Shown: positions 23,437 to 33,201, counted from the stretch's first letter. The stretch is DNA of 50,166 nucleotides from Clostridiales bacterium (GCA_018374635.1 JAHAEW010000013.1:1-50166); one strand, 5' to 3'. Translations and numbers: made by a program. Notes: generated by a model from the sequence alone, not told the origin.

Positions 23437-24300
23437 ATGGATCTGTGTAATCTGAAAGACATCAAGGCCCTGCTGGCGCGGCACGGCTTTCACTTCTCCA
23501 AGTCCATGGGGCAGAATTTCCTGATCGAGAGCTGGGTGCCCCAGCAGATCGCCGAGGCCTCCGGCGCCGGCCCGGGGGTGGGCGTAATCGAGGTAGGTCC
23601 CGGCATCGGCCCCCTCACCGTCCAGCTGGCCCGGCGGGCCGACAAGGTGGCCGCCATCGAGCTGGACCAGCGCCTGCTCCCCATCCTGGCGGAGACCTTG
23701 TCGGACTTCCCAAACGCGGAGGTGATCCCGGGGGATGTGATGAAGCTGGACCTGCGCTCCCTGGCGGAATCCCATCTGGAGGGGCTCACCCCCATGGTGT
23801 GCGCCAACCTCCCCTATAACATCACCACGCCGGTGATCACCGCCTTTCTGGAGGCGGGGTGCTTCTCCGCCATCACCGTCATGATCCAGCGGGAGGTGGC
23901 CCGGCGGATCTGCGCCGCCCCCGGCTCCTCCGACTACGGCGCGTTCTCCGTGTTCTGCCAGTACTACGCCGAGACCGAGCTCCTCTTTGACGTGCCCCTG
24001 GAGTGCTTCCTCCCCGCGCCCAAGGTGACCTCCGCCGTGGTGCGTCTGGCGCCCCGGAAAGCCCCTCCCCAGACGCTGGTGGATGATAAGACCTTCTTCC
24101 GGGTGGTCAAGGCCGCCTTTGCCCAGCGCCGGAAGACCTTACTCAACAGCTTAAGCAGCGGCGGAGGATACTCTAAGGATCTCTTACACTCTGTCTTGGC
24201 AGAATGCGGGCTGGACGGGACCATCCGAGGCGAGCGACTCGGAATTGATGCCTTCGCAGAACTGGCTTTTTGTCTGCAAAGCAATTCTAAAAATGATTAA
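23437..24300 (+). CDS. rsmA: 16S rRNA dimethyladenosine transferase RsmA (KsgA)
   Basis: A 287-residue methyltransferase dimethylating A1518 and A1519 of 16S rRNA. Motifs: SMGQNFLIE, the SAM loop VIEVGPGIGPLT, AIELDQRL, the catalytic NLPYNITTPV (about residues 125-134) and FCQYYAE. The C-terminal domain carries RRKTLLNSL. Ribosome site AAGGTGG before ATG 23437. Confidence 0.97.
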   Translation: MDLCNLKDIKALLARHGFHFSKSMGQNFLIESWVPQQIAEASGAGPGVGVIEVGPGIGPLTVQLARRADKVAAIELDQRLLPILAETLSDFPNAEVIPGDVMKLDLRSLAESHLEGLTPMVCANLPYNITTPVITAFLEAGCFSAITVMIQREVARRICAAPGSSDYGAFSVFCQYYAETELLFDVPLECFLPAPKVTSAVVRLAPRKAPPQTLVDDKTFFRVVKAAFAQRRKTLLNSLSSGGGYSKDLLHSVLAECGLDGTIRGERLGIDAFAELAFCLQSNSKND

Positions 24301-24384
24301 CCGAATTCTTAATGCTTATTTTTTCTTATTAATGCGTTTTATACGCCTCTTTTTGCCATCTTTAGTGCAGTAGAGAAAAAGAGC

Positions 24385-24413
24385 TTGTTTTTTCTCCCCC
24401 AATCCTGTAAAAT
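24385..24413 (+). promoter_or_regulatory. pckG promoter
   Basis: TTGTTT (24385-24390), 17 bases, TAAAAT (24408-24413), 32 bases before the ATG. Confidence 0.6.
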
Positions 24414-24445
24414 AAAACCAAAGCATTTTCGAGGGGGTATTCTCT

Positions 24446-26218
24446 ATGGCACCTACGAAGAATCGTGCGGTCCTGGACTGGATCGCTGATATGGCCGCAA
24501 TGACCCAGCCCGATCAGATGGTCTGGATCGACGGCAGTCAGGAACAGATCGACGCGCTACGGGCCCAGGCCTGCGCTACGGGCGAGCTGGAAAAGCTGAA
24601 CGAGGAACTTTTGCCCGACTGCTACCTGCACCGCACCGCAGTTAACGATGTGGCCCGCGTGGAGGACCGCACCTTTATCTGTTCCCGCCGGGAAGAGGAC
24701 GCGGGCCCCACCAACCACTGGATGGCGCCCGATGAGATGTATGCCAAGCTCCGCCGCCTCTATACCGGCGCCATGAAGGGGCGCACCATGTACATCATCC
24801 CCTATTCCATGGGCGTGGTGGGCTCTCCCTTTGCCCAGTACGGCATCGAGCTGACCGACTCCATCTATGTGGTGCTCAATATGTGCATCATGACGCGGGT
24901 GGGCAACGCCGTTCTGGAGGTGCTGGGCGACTCCCCCGACTATGTCAAGGGACTCCACTCCAAGGCGGATCTGGACCCGGAAAACCGCTACATCGTCCAC
25001 TTCCCCGAGGACAACACCATCATGTCGGTCAACTCCGGCTACGGCGGGAACGTGCTCCTGGGCAAGAAGTGCTTTGCCCTGCGCATCGCATCCTGCCTGG
25101 GCCGGCAGCAGGGCTGGATGGCCGAGCACATGCTCATCCTGGGCGTGCAGAATCCGGCGGGCGAAGTCCGCTATCTGGCCGCCGCCTTCCCCTCCGCCTG
25201 CGGAAAGACCAACCTGGCCATGCTCATCCCGCCGGAACACTACCGGAAGGCGGGCTGGAAGGTCTGGTGCGTGGGCGACGACATCGCCTGGATCCGTGTG
25301 GGCGGGGACGGCCGCCTGTGGGCCATGAATCCGGAGAACGGCTTCTTCGGCGTAGCGCCCGGCACCAATGAAACGTCCAACCCCAACGCCCTGCACACCA
25401 CCCAGCGGGGGACCATCTTCACCAACGTGGTACATAACCTGGACAACAACACCGTGTGGTGGGAGGGTCTGGACAAGAATCCGCCCGAGCACGCGGTGGA
25501 CTGGAAGGGAAATCCCTGGAACGGCAAGACCTCCTCGGAGAAGGGCGCCCACCCCAACAGCCGCTTCACCGCGCCCGCCCGGAACTGCCCCTGCATCTCC
25601 CCTGAGTTTGAGAATCCCCACGGCGTGCCCCTCTCCGCCATCGTCTTTGGCGGACGCAGAGCCCGGACCGCTCCCCTGGTCTACCAGGCCCGGGATTGGG
25701 AGCACGGCGTGTTTGTGGGCTCCATCATGGCCTCTGAGACGACGGCGGCCGCTGCAGGTGCCGTGGGCGTGGTCCGCCGGGACCCCATGGCCATGCTCCC
25801 CTTCTGCGGCTACCACATGGGGGACTACTGGCAGCACTGGCTGGATATGGCGCAGTGCACCGACGCCGCCAAGCTCCCCAAGATCTTCAATGTCAACTGG
25901 TTCCGCACCGATGACGAGGGTCATTTCCTCTGGCCCGGCTTCGGCGACAACCTGCGGGTGCTGGAGTGGATCATGAAGCGCTGCTTCGATGAGGTGGACG
26001 CCGACGAGACCCCCCTGGGCTATGAGCCCCGGCCCGAGGACATCGATCTGGAGGACTCGGGCGTCGATCTGGAGACCCTGCGGGGCCTGCTCTCGGTGGA
26101 CCGGGACCTGTGGCTGGAGGACGTGGCGGCCATCCGCTCCTTCTACGCCAAATTCGGCGATAAGCTCCCCCCGGTACTCGCCCAGGAACTGGATGCCCTG
26201 GAAGCGCGGCTGAAATAA
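24446..26218 (+). CDS. pckG: Phosphoenolpyruvate carboxykinase (GTP)
   Basis: A 590-residue cytosolic enzyme linking oxaloacetate and PEP with GTP/GDP. Features of the GTP class: YIIPYSMG, the P-loop FPSACGKTNLAML (about residues 250-262) with its reactive cysteine, PENGFFGVAPGTN, and the guanine-pocket FGGRRARTAPLV and FCGYHMGDYW. In anaerobic gut bacteria it commonly runs toward oxaloacetate or glycerol/succinate branches; direction here is not shown. GAGGGGG precedes ATG 24446. Confidence 0.97.
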   Translation: MAPTKNRAVLDWIADMAAMTQPDQMVWIDGSQEQIDALRAQACATGELEKLNEELLPDCYLHRTAVNDVARVEDRTFICSRREEDAGPTNHWMAPDEMYAKLRRLYTGAMKGRTMYIIPYSMGVVGSPFAQYGIELTDSIYVVLNMCIMTRVGNAVLEVLGDSPDYVKGLHSKADLDPENRYIVHFPEDNTIMSVNSGYGGNVLLGKKCFALRIASCLGRQQGWMAEHMLILGVQNPAGEVRYLAAAFPSACGKTNLAMLIPPEHYRKAGWKVWCVGDDIAWIRVGGDGRLWAMNPENGFFGVAPGTNETSNPNALHTTQRGTIFTNVVHNLDNNTVWWEGLDKNPPEHAVDWKGNPWNGKTSSEKGAHPNSRFTAPARNCPCISPEFENPHGVPLSAIVFGGRRARTAPLVYQARDWEHGVFVGSIMASETTAAAAGAVGVVRRDPMAMLPFCGYHMGDYWQHWLDMAQCTDAAKLPKIFNVNWFRTDDEGHFLWPGFGDNLRVLEWIMKRCFDEVDADETPLGYEPRPEDIDLEDSGVDLETLRGLLSVDRDLWLEDVAAIRSFYAKFGDKLPPVLAQELDALEARLK

Positions 26219-26225
26219 TTGACCT

Positions 26226-26258
26226 GGCCCGCCATATGGATCATATGGCGGGCCTTTT
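26226..26258 (+). terminator. pckG terminator
   Basis: Perfect 13-bp arms GGCCCGCCATATG (26226-26238) and CATATGGCGGGCC (26242-26254), then T4. Confidence 0.9.
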
Positions 26259-26298
26259 GTTAAACCATTTATTTTAAACTAATGAGGTTAAATTTTAG

Positions 26299-26327
26299 TT
26301 GTCAATTCCGTCAAAATGTTGTATGGT
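26299..26327 (+). promoter_or_regulatory. Possible promoter of the formate dehydrogenase operon
   Basis: TTGTCA (26299-26304), 17 bases, TATGGT (26322-26327); AT-rich upstream DNA. No molybdenum-cofactor riboswitch fold is visible in 26260-26400. Confidence 0.45.
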
Positions 26328-26405
26328 ATAAAGGTAGAGAAATCGAACTTTCCGGCGTTCCATGGTCCAACCAGCGGGGCCGCCCGGAAGCAAGGAGGAG
26401 CGTCT

Positions 26406-26885
26406 ATGTTAGAGCAGTCCTATTTTGCCAAGGCCGACGAGCTCATTGCCCGCTACGGCAGGCAGCCAAGCGCGATCATTCCGGTCTTGGAGGACATTCA
26501 GGAAGCCTATCGCTATATTCCCCGTGAGCTTCTGACCTATGTGGCCGACGCGCTGGGGATCAAAGAATCCAAGGCATACAGTATCGCCACGTTCTACAAG
26601 AACTTTTCCTTTGAGCCCAAGGGAAAGTACGTCATCAAGGTCTGTGATGGGACCGCCTGCCACGTCCGGCACTCCGCGCCCATTCTGGCCGCTATGCAGA
26701 AGGAACTGGGCCTGAGCGCCCAGAAGCACACCACAGACGACATGCTCTTTACGGTGGAGACGGTCTCCTGCCTGGGCGCCTGCGGATTGGCTCCCACACT
26801 GACCGTCAACGACGAAGTACATCCCAAAATGACGCCTGAAAAAGCCGTGGCCCTGCTGCGGGAACTGAGAGGTGAAGCCCAATGA
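26406..26885 (+). CDS. NuoE-like [2Fe-2S] subunit of formate dehydrogenase complex
   Basis: A 159-residue thioredoxin-like ferredoxin subunit. The [2Fe-2S] ligands are in CDGTACHV (C-x4-C) and CLGAC (C-x3-C). The N-terminal helical part (PVLEDIQEAYRYIP, YSIATFYKNF) is standard NuoE/HydC. It passes electrons between the NuoF flavin and other centres. First gene of the operon; AAGGAGGAG before ATG 26406, ATGA overlap with the next gene. Confidence 0.92.
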   Translation: MLEQSYFAKADELIARYGRQPSAIIPVLEDIQEAYRYIPRELLTYVADALGIKESKAYSIATFYKNFSFEPKGKYVIKVCDGTACHVRHSAPILAAMQKELGLSAQKHTTDDMLFTVETVSCLGACGLAPTLTVNDEVHPKMTPEKAVALLRELRGEAQ

Positions 26886-28756
26886 GGATGGAACATCGCA
26901 ATTCCCTTCTGGAGCGCCGGGAGGCGGCGCAGCAGGCCCTGAGCGCCTATCGCTGCCGTATCCTGGTCTGTGCCGGCACCGGCTGCATCGCCTCCGGCTC
27001 CCAGGCCATCGCCGAGACCATGCGCAGGCTCTGTCAGGATCTGCCCAATGTGGAGGTGGAGTGCTGCGGACACGTGCCCCACATCGGCCTCGCCAACACC
27101 GGCTGTCAGGGCATCTGCGAGCTGGGTCCCCTGGTGCGGATCGAGCCCTATCACTACCAGTACGTCAAGGTGCGCCCCGAGGACTGCGCCGAGATCGTGG
27201 AAAAGACCGTCTGCCGGGGCGAGCCGGTGGAGCGTCTCTTCTACGAGAGCCAGAACGGCAAGACCTGCCCCAAGCCCGAGGACATCCCCTTCATGGCGGG
27301 ACAGACCCGGGTGGTGCTGGAGCACTGCGGCAACATCGACGCCGTCTCTCTGGACGAGTACATCGCCGTGGGCGGATACGACGCCCTGAGCAAGGCCCTC
27401 TTCGATATGACCCCCGATCAGGTCATCCAGGAGGTGGACCGCTCCGGCCTGCGGGGCCGCGGCGGCGGCGGCTTCCCCACCGGCGCCAAGTGGAAGCAGG
27501 TGGCCGCCCACACGGAGGCCCCCGTCAAATACGTGGTCTGCAACGGCGACGAGGGCGATCCGGGTGCCTTCATGGACGGCTCGGTCATGGAGGGCGATCC
27601 CTATAAGCTCATTGAGGGCCTGACCATCGCAGGCTATGCGGTGGGGGCCACGGAGGGCTATATCTACGTCCGGGCCGAGTACCCCAACTCGGTCTCCCGC
27701 CTGCACTATGCCATTGCCCAGGCGGAGGAAGCCGGTCTGCTGGGTGAGAACATCCTGGGCAGCGGCGTCACCTTCCACCTCCATGTGAACCGGGGCGCCG
27801 GGGCCTTTGTCTGCGGCGAAGGCAGCGCTCTGACCGCCTCCATCGAGGGCAACCGGGGCATGCCCCGGACCAAGCCGCCCCGCACCGTGGACCACGGCCT
27901 CTGGGAGCAGCCCACCGTGCTCAACAACGTGGAGACCTACGCAAATGTCCCCAACATCGTCCTCCGGGGGGCTGACTGGTTCCGCACCATCGGCTCGGAC
28001 AACAGCCCCGGCACCAAGACCTTCTCCATCACCGGCTCCATCGCCAACACCGGCCTGATCGAAGTGCCCATGGGCACCACCCTCCGGGAGATCATCTATG
28101 ACATCGGCGGCGGCATCAAGGGCGGCGGCGATTTCAAGGCGGTCCAGATCGGCGGTCCCTCGGGCGGCTGCCTCACCCGGGAGCACCTGGACGTGGGCCT
28201 GGACTTCGACACGGTGAAAAAATACGACGCCATCGTGGGCTCCGGCGGCCTGGTGGTCATGGACGAGCACACCTGCATGGTGGAAGTGGCCCGCTTCTTC
28301 ATGAGCTTCACCCAGCGGGAGAGCTGCGGAAAATGCTCCCCCTGCCGCATCGGCACCAAGCGGATGCTGGAGATTCTGGAGCGCATCGTGGCCGGAAAGG
28401 GTACGCTGGAGGACCTGGACAAGCTGGAGGAGATCGCCGAGTTCGTCCGCAAGAATTCCCTCTGCGGCCTGGGCAAGAGCGCGCCCCTGCCCGTCATCAG
28501 TACCCTCAAGCGCTTCCGTAAAGAGTATGAAGAGCACATCGTGGACCACAAGTGTGCCGCCCACGTCTGCGAGGCCCTCAAGCAATACAAGGTAGACCCG
28601 GACAAATGCATCGGCTGCACCAAGTGCGCCCGCAACTGTCCGGTGGAGGCCATTTCCGGTACGGTCAAACAGCCCCACGCCATCGACCCGGACAAGTGCA
28701 TCAAATGCGGTACCTGTCTGTCCGGCTGTCCGGTGGGTGCGATCTACGTGGATTAA
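26882..28756 (+). CDS. NuoF-like flavoprotein subunit with ferredoxin extensions
   Basis: A 624-residue subunit that should react with NAD(P)H. Order: an N-terminal thioredoxin-like [2Fe-2S] domain (CAGTGCIASGS, CCGH, CQGIC), the FMN/NADH domain (GLRGRGGGGFPTGAKW, NGDEGDPGAFMD), SLBB region, the [4Fe-4S] motif SCGKCSPCRIGT, and two C-terminal [4Fe-4S] ferredoxin clusters (CIGCTKCARNCPVEA, CIKCGTCLSGCPVGA). This is the HydB/HylB-type architecture of bifurcating hydrogenases and formate dehydrogenases. Whether it bifurcates with ferredoxin is not settled by sequence. Confidence 0.93.
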   Translation: MRMEHRNSLLERREAAQQALSAYRCRILVCAGTGCIASGSQAIAETMRRLCQDLPNVEVECCGHVPHIGLANTGCQGICELGPLVRIEPYHYQYVKVRPEDCAEIVEKTVCRGEPVERLFYESQNGKTCPKPEDIPFMAGQTRVVLEHCGNIDAVSLDEYIAVGGYDALSKALFDMTPDQVIQEVDRSGLRGRGGGGFPTGAKWKQVAAHTEAPVKYVVCNGDEGDPGAFMDGSVMEGDPYKLIEGLTIAGYAVGATEGYIYVRAEYPNSVSRLHYAIAQAEEAGLLGENILGSGVTFHLHVNRGAGAFVCGEGSALTASIEGNRGMPRTKPPRTVDHGLWEQPTVLNNVETYANVPNIVLRGADWFRTIGSDNSPGTKTFSITGSIANTGLIEVPMGTTLREIIYDIGGGIKGGGDFKAVQIGGPSGGCLTREHLDVGLDFDTVKKYDAIVGSGGLVVMDEHTCMVEVARFFMSFTQRESCGKCSPCRIGTKRMLEILERIVAGKGTLEDLDKLEEIAEFVRKNSLCGLGKSAPLPVISTLKRFRKEYEEHIVDHKCAAHVCEALKQYKVDPDKCIGCTKCARNCPVEAISGTVKQPHAIDPDKCIKCGTCLSGCPVGAIYVD

Positions 28757-28773
28757 GGGAGGAAATCACTGCT

Positions 28774-31488
28774 ATGAGTTTGCTGCACGTTACCATCGAC
28801 GGCATCCCCGTCGAGGTAGAAAAGGGCACGACCATCCTGGAGGCGGCCGGGCGGATCGGGGTCAAGATCCCCACCCTCTGCCACATCAAGGGTCTCATGC
28901 CCGACGGCTCCTGCCGGATCTGTACGGTGGAGATCCAGAACCGGGGCCGGTCCAAAATGGATACCGCCTGTTCCGCCCACTGCTCCGAGGGGGATGTGAT
29001 CCTGACCCGGAGCGAGGCCGTGGTCCAGGCCCGGCGGGGCATTCTGGACATGCTCCTCTCCAACCACCCCACCAACTGTTTCTCCTGCCCCTCCAATGGG
29101 GAGTGCAAGCTCCAGGACCTGTGCTATGAGTACGGGGTGAAGGAGACCTCCTGCCCCGGCGAGATGAGCAACCGCCCCGTGGACGACTCCAACCCCTTCT
29201 TTACTTACGATCCCAACCTGTGTATCCTGTGCCACCGGTGCGTCAACACCTGCCACAAGATCGTGGGCTGCGGCGCCATCGACACCATGGAGCGCGGCTT
29301 TGAGTCGGTCATCAGCCCGGCCTTCGGCATGCCCTGGCGGGAGAGCAACTGTGAGTCCTGCGGCAACTGCGTGGCCGCCTGTCCCACCGGCGCTCTCACC
29401 TCCAAGCGCAAGCAGAACTACCGCCCCTGGCAGGTGGAGAAGAAAGTGCTCACCACCTGTCCCCACTGCGCGGTGGGCTGTCAGTACTATCTGATGGTCA
29501 AGGACAACCAGGTCGTGGGCGTGGAGGCCGCGGACGGCCCCTCCAACCACAACACCCTCTGCGTCAAGGGCCGCTACGGCTCCTATGACTTCATCCACTC
29601 CAACGGACGTCTGACCGATCCCCTCATCAAGGATCGCTCCACCGGAGAATTCCGCAAAGCCTCCTGGGAGGAGGCGCTGGACCTGGTGGCCTCCAAGTTC
29701 CAGGCCATCAAGCGGGAGTACGGCAACGGCGCGCTGGCCGGCTTTGCCTGTTCCCGCTCCACCAACGAAGACATCTACATGCTTCAGAAGATGGTGCGCA
29801 CTTGTTTCGGTAATCACAATACCGACAACTGCGCACGTGTGTGACACGCCCCCACAGTTGCCGGTCTGGCAACCACTTTGGGGTCCGGCGCGATGACCAA
29901 CACCATCGCCGATGTGACCCGTGAGTCCGACGTGATTCTGCTCGTCGGCTCCAATCCCGAGGAGGCTCACCCCGTCTTCGGTATGCAGATCCGCCAGGCG
30001 CTTCAGCGCGGCGCCAAGCTGATCGTCGTCGATCCCCGCAACATCGGTCTGTCCAAGCAGGCCGCCGTCCATCTAAAACTCAAGCCCGGCACCAACGTGG
30101 CCTTCGCCAACGGAATGATGCACGTCATTCTGGAGGAGGGCCTGGAGGACCGGTCCTTTATCGAGTCGCGCACCGAGGGCTTCGAGGCCCTGCGGGATCT
30201 GGTCAAGGACTACACCCCCGAGCGGGTGGCCGAGATCTGCCACATCGATCCCGAGGATCTGCGCACCGCTGCCCGGCTCTACGCCAAGGCTGACCGTGCC
30301 CCCATCCTCTACTGCCTGGGCGTGACCGAGCACTCCAGCGGCACTGAGGGCGTAATGTCCCTGTCCAACCTGGCCATGCTGGTGGGCAAGCTGGGCCGCC
30401 CCGGCTGCGGCGTCAATCCCATCCGCGGACAGAACAACGTCCAGGGCGCCTGCGACATGGGCGCCTCCCCCACCGACTTCCCCGGCTATCAGAAGGTGAC
30501 CAACCCCGAGGTACGGGCCAAATTCGAGCAGGCCTGGGGGGTCTCCCTCCCCGCCGAGCCGGGCATGTTCGCCACCGACTGCTTCCCCGCCATGCTGGAG
30601 GGGACCATCCGGGGCCTGTTCATCTTCGGCGAGGACCCCATGCGCACCGATCCCGACACCAACCACGTCCGCCGCGCCCTGAGCGCGCTGGACTTCCTGG
30701 TGGTGGATGAGCTCTTCCTCACCGAGACGGCCAAGCTGGCCGACGTGGTCCTGCCCGGCATCAGCTACGCCGAGAAGGAGGGCACCTTCACCAATACCGA
30801 GCGGCGGGTCCAGCGGGTGTGCAAGGCGGTCCCCAGCCCGGGCAACGCCAAGCCCGACACCTGGATCTTCACCGAACTCATGAACCGGATGGGATACCCC
30901 CAGCCCCACCTCACCCCCGCTCAGATCATGGAGGAGATCGCCTCCCTCACGCCCAGCTACGGCGGCATCAGCCACGCCCGGCTGGACAGCGAGGAGCTCC
31001 GCGGCCAGGGGCTCCAGTGGCCCTGCCCCTCGCCGGAGCACCCCGGCACCCCCATCCTCCACGTGGGGCAGTTCAGCCGCGGACGGGGCCTGTTCGCCCC
31101 CTACGCCTATGTCCCCTCCATGGAGCTGCCGGACGAGCGCTATCCCTTCCTGCTGATGACGGGACGCATCCTCTACCACTACAACGCCTGCGCCATGACG
31201 GACAAGACGCCCGAGATCGTGGAGATCGCCGGCGGCTCCTTCCTGGAGCTCAATGACCAGGACGCCGGCCGCCTGGGCATTGCCGACGGCGATCCCATCC
31301 GGGTCTCCTCCCGGCGGGGGGCCATCGAGACCACGGCCCGGGTCAGCGGCAAGACCTCCCCCGGCGAGTGCTGGATGCCCTTCCACTACCTGGAGGGGAA
31401 CTGCAACTGGCTGACCAACGCGGCGCTGGACCGCATCGCGCGGGCCCCCGAGTACAAGGTCTGCGCCATCCAGATCACAAAGGCATAA
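28774..31488 (+). CDS. fdhA: Selenocysteine formate dehydrogenase catalytic subunit
   Basis: One 904-residue protein read through the in-frame TGA at 29842-29844 as Sec357; the surrounding residues NCARV-U-HAPTVAGLA are the formate dehydrogenase active site. It oxidises formate to CO2 or the reverse at a molybdenum/tungsten bis-pterin cofactor. N-terminal NuoG-like part: [2Fe-2S] cysteines (LCHIKG, GSCRIC), the His-Cys3 cluster HPTNCFSCPSNGEC, two [4Fe-4S] clusters (CILCHRCVNTC, CESCGNCVAACPTG). The catalytic part has its own [4Fe-4S] (CPHCAVGC...NTLCVKG) and ends in a molybdopterin-dinucleotide domain. A SECIS hairpin follows the TGA. Standard gene callers would split this into two genes at the TGA. 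Needs SelA-D encoded elsewhere. Confidence 0.96.
29842..29884 (+). promoter_or_regulatory. Bacterial SECIS element of fdhA
   Basis: The UGA is followed by an outer CCCC/GGGG pairing and an apical stem GTTGCC (29857-29862), loop GGTCT (29863-29867), GGCAAC (29868-29873). The GGUCU loop 18 bases after UGA matches the E. coli fdhF SECIS in loop sequence and spacing, so SelB should load selenocysteinyl-tRNA here. Confidence 0.93.
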
Positions 31489-31503
31489 CGACCAACCCAC
31501 CCT

Positions 31504-31540
31504 GGGCGGCCACGGGAGTTCCCATGGCCGCCCCTTTTTT
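31504..31540 (+). terminator. Terminator after fdhA
   Basis: GGGCGGCCA (31504-31512) pairs with TGGCCGCCC (31525-31533), inner pairs GGG/CCC, then T6. fdhD lies directly after and would depend on readthrough or its own weak promoter. Confidence 0.8.
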
Positions 31541-31555
31541 CTATGAGGATTTTGT

Positions 31556-32269
31556 ATGACTGACGCTCTCTCTGTTTTGTGTGACGTGGTCCACGTCTCC
31601 CGCTCCACCGCCGCCCCCGGACAGGACGAGGTGGTGACCGAGCACCCACTCCAGGTGGAGATCGACGGGACCAGCTCCCTCCTCCTCTCCTGCTCCCCCG
31701 CCCGCCTGGAGGAGCTGGTGACCGGGAACCTCTTCTGCCGGGGCTACCTGTCGTCGGCCGGGGAGCTGCAAGCTCTCTCCTTCTCACCCGACCGGCAGCA
31801 GGCCTATGTGACGAGGACTTCCCGGCCCGCTCCCGCTCCCCCGGCCCGCCCGGCGGACATCCGCCTCCCCGCCTCGGCGGCCTACGCCATCATGGGGCGA
31901 AACCTGACCGCCTCCGCCCTCTTTCAGCGCACCGGCGGGGTCCACTGCGTGTCCCTCGCCCTTCCGGACGGCTCTCTCATCTCCCGGGAGGATCTGGCCC
32001 GCCACAACGCCGTGGACAAGATCATCGGGCACGCCCTGCTCCATGACCTGCCCCTGTGCCGCTGTATCCTGGCGGTCAGCGGGCGGCTCTCCGCCGATAT
32101 GATGGAAAAGGCGATCCGGGCCGCCATTCCCATCGTGCTCTCCAAGGGGGCCCCTACCGACCGGGCCATCCAGCTGGCCCGCGCCCACGGGATCACTCTG
32201 GCGGGCTTTATCCGCGGGGAGCGGATGAACCTCTACGCCTGCCCGGAGCGCATCGATCCGGCCCGTTAG
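31556..32269 (+). CDS. fdhD: FdhD-like accessory protein lacking the CxxC motif
   Basis: A 237-residue FdhD-family protein; in E. coli FdhD carries sulfur from IscS to the molybdenum cofactor of formate dehydrogenase. Diagnostic segments are TGGVHCVSLALPDG, REDLARHNAVDKIIGHALL, SGRLSADMMEKAIRAAIP, LSKGAPTDRAIQLA and GFIRGERMNLYA. The loop before TGGVH, where family members carry the sulfur-transfer pair CGxC, has no cysteine (it reads PARPADIRLPASAAYAIMGR). It therefore may use other cysteines or act only in cofactor binding. ATG 31556 after GAGGAT; 16 bases beyond the terminator. Confidence 0.88.
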   Translation: MTDALSVLCDVVHVSRSTAAPGQDEVVTEHPLQVEIDGTSSLLLSCSPARLEELVTGNLFCRGYLSSAGELQALSFSPDRQQAYVTRTSRPAPAPPARPADIRLPASAAYAIMGRNLTASALFQRTGGVHCVSLALPDGSLISREDLARHNAVDKIIGHALLHDLPLCRCILAVSGRLSADMMEKAIRAAIPIVLSKGAPTDRAIQLARAHGITLAGFIRGERMNLYACPERIDPAR

Positions 32270-32320
32270 CACCGCTTTCTCCTTCGATTCATAGGATGGG
32301 CAAAAAGGAGGTCTGTTCCT

Positions 32321-33061
32321 ATGCCCATCATTTATCTCTCCCCCTCCACCCAGGAGAACAACCTGTATGTCACCGGAGGCACCGAAGAGGAGTGGATGAA
32401 CCGTCTGGCCGACGCGATGGTCCCATACCTCTCGGCCAGCGGGATCCGCTACGTCCGCAATACGCCGGATATGACCGCCCTCTCCTCCATCCGCGCCTCC
32501 AACGCCGGGACCTATGATCTGCACCTGGCCCTCCACTCCAACGCGGCTCCGGAGGGGCGCTACGGACAGGTCCGGGGCGTGCTGGCCTTTTACTTCCCCG
32601 GCAGCATCCAGGGCCAGGAGGCCGCAAATCTGATCGCCGATAACCTGAAGAGCGTCTATCCCCTCCCCAACAAAGTCCGTGCGGTCCCCACCACTTCCAT
32701 CGGCGAGGTGCGGCGGGTCCGGGCCCCATCTGTGTTCCTGGAGCTGGGCTATCACGACAACCCTGACGACGCCGCCTGGGTCAAGGGCAATCTGGACGCC
32801 ATCGCCCGCAGCATCGTGCTGGCCCTGACCGAATACTTTTCCCTCCCCTTCCTGGAGCCCCAGCCCCCCAGACCGGCGGTGGTGGATGTAAACTGGGGCT
32901 ATCTCAACATCCGGGACCGCCCGGATACCGCCTCCACCGTCCTGGCCAAGGCCTACGACGGGGCCCCCCTCACCGTCCTGGGACAGTGGCAGGACTGGTA
33001 TTCCGTCCGGTTTGACGGGCTGGTGGGATGGGCCAGCGCCGATTTCATTACATTGATCTGA
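32321..33061 (+). CDS. N-acetylmuramoyl-L-alanine amidase with SH3b domain
   Basis: A 246-residue amidase_3-family protein: MPIIYLSPSTQENN, DLHLALHSNAAPEG (zinc-ligand His) and FLELGYHDNPDD (catalytic-glutamate region), followed by a C-terminal bacterial SH3 domain (about residues 185-246, YLNIRDRPDTAST...WYSVRFDGLVGWAS). The first zinc His/Glu of the CwlD pattern is less clear. No signal peptide is visible, so export, if any, is by lysis or another path. AAGGAGG precedes ATG 32321. Confidence 0.87.
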   Translation: MPIIYLSPSTQENNLYVTGGTEEEWMNRLADAMVPYLSASGIRYVRNTPDMTALSSIRASNAGTYDLHLALHSNAAPEGRYGQVRGVLAFYFPGSIQGQEAANLIADNLKSVYPLPNKVRAVPTTSIGEVRRVRAPSVFLELGYHDNPDDAAWVKGNLDAIARSIVLALTEYFSLPFLEPQPPRPAVVDVNWGYLNIRDRPDTASTVLAKAYDGAPLTVLGQWQDWYSVRFDGLVGWASADFITLI

Positions 33062-33201
33062 CTCCCGTTCACAGAAAATTCATATACCGTTTGCAAACTG
33101 TCCATCCATTCCCTGCGGAAAACTGGTATGATATCCTCGTCAGGAAGCAAATGACACAAAAACTCCTCCTCTCTCTTCCCTCTCTTTTCGATTCACACTG
33201 T

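Noticed and set aside
26255..26405. Molybdenum-cofactor or other riboswitch ahead of the formate dehydrogenase operon
   Set aside because: The region is short and AT-rich and shows no multi-stem fold matching a known class.
26594..28678. A very long open frame antisense to the NuoF-like gene (and others like it opposite guaA, ffh, pckG and fdhA)
   Set aside because: These mirror the codon pattern of the real GC-rich genes, have low-complexity His/Gly/Val-rich products and no ribosome sites or domains.
29842..29844. TGA read as a stop, giving a ferredoxin-like protein and a separate molybdopterin oxidoreductase
   Set aside because: The two parts are in the same frame, the residues around the TGA are the formate dehydrogenase active site, and a SECIS follows.
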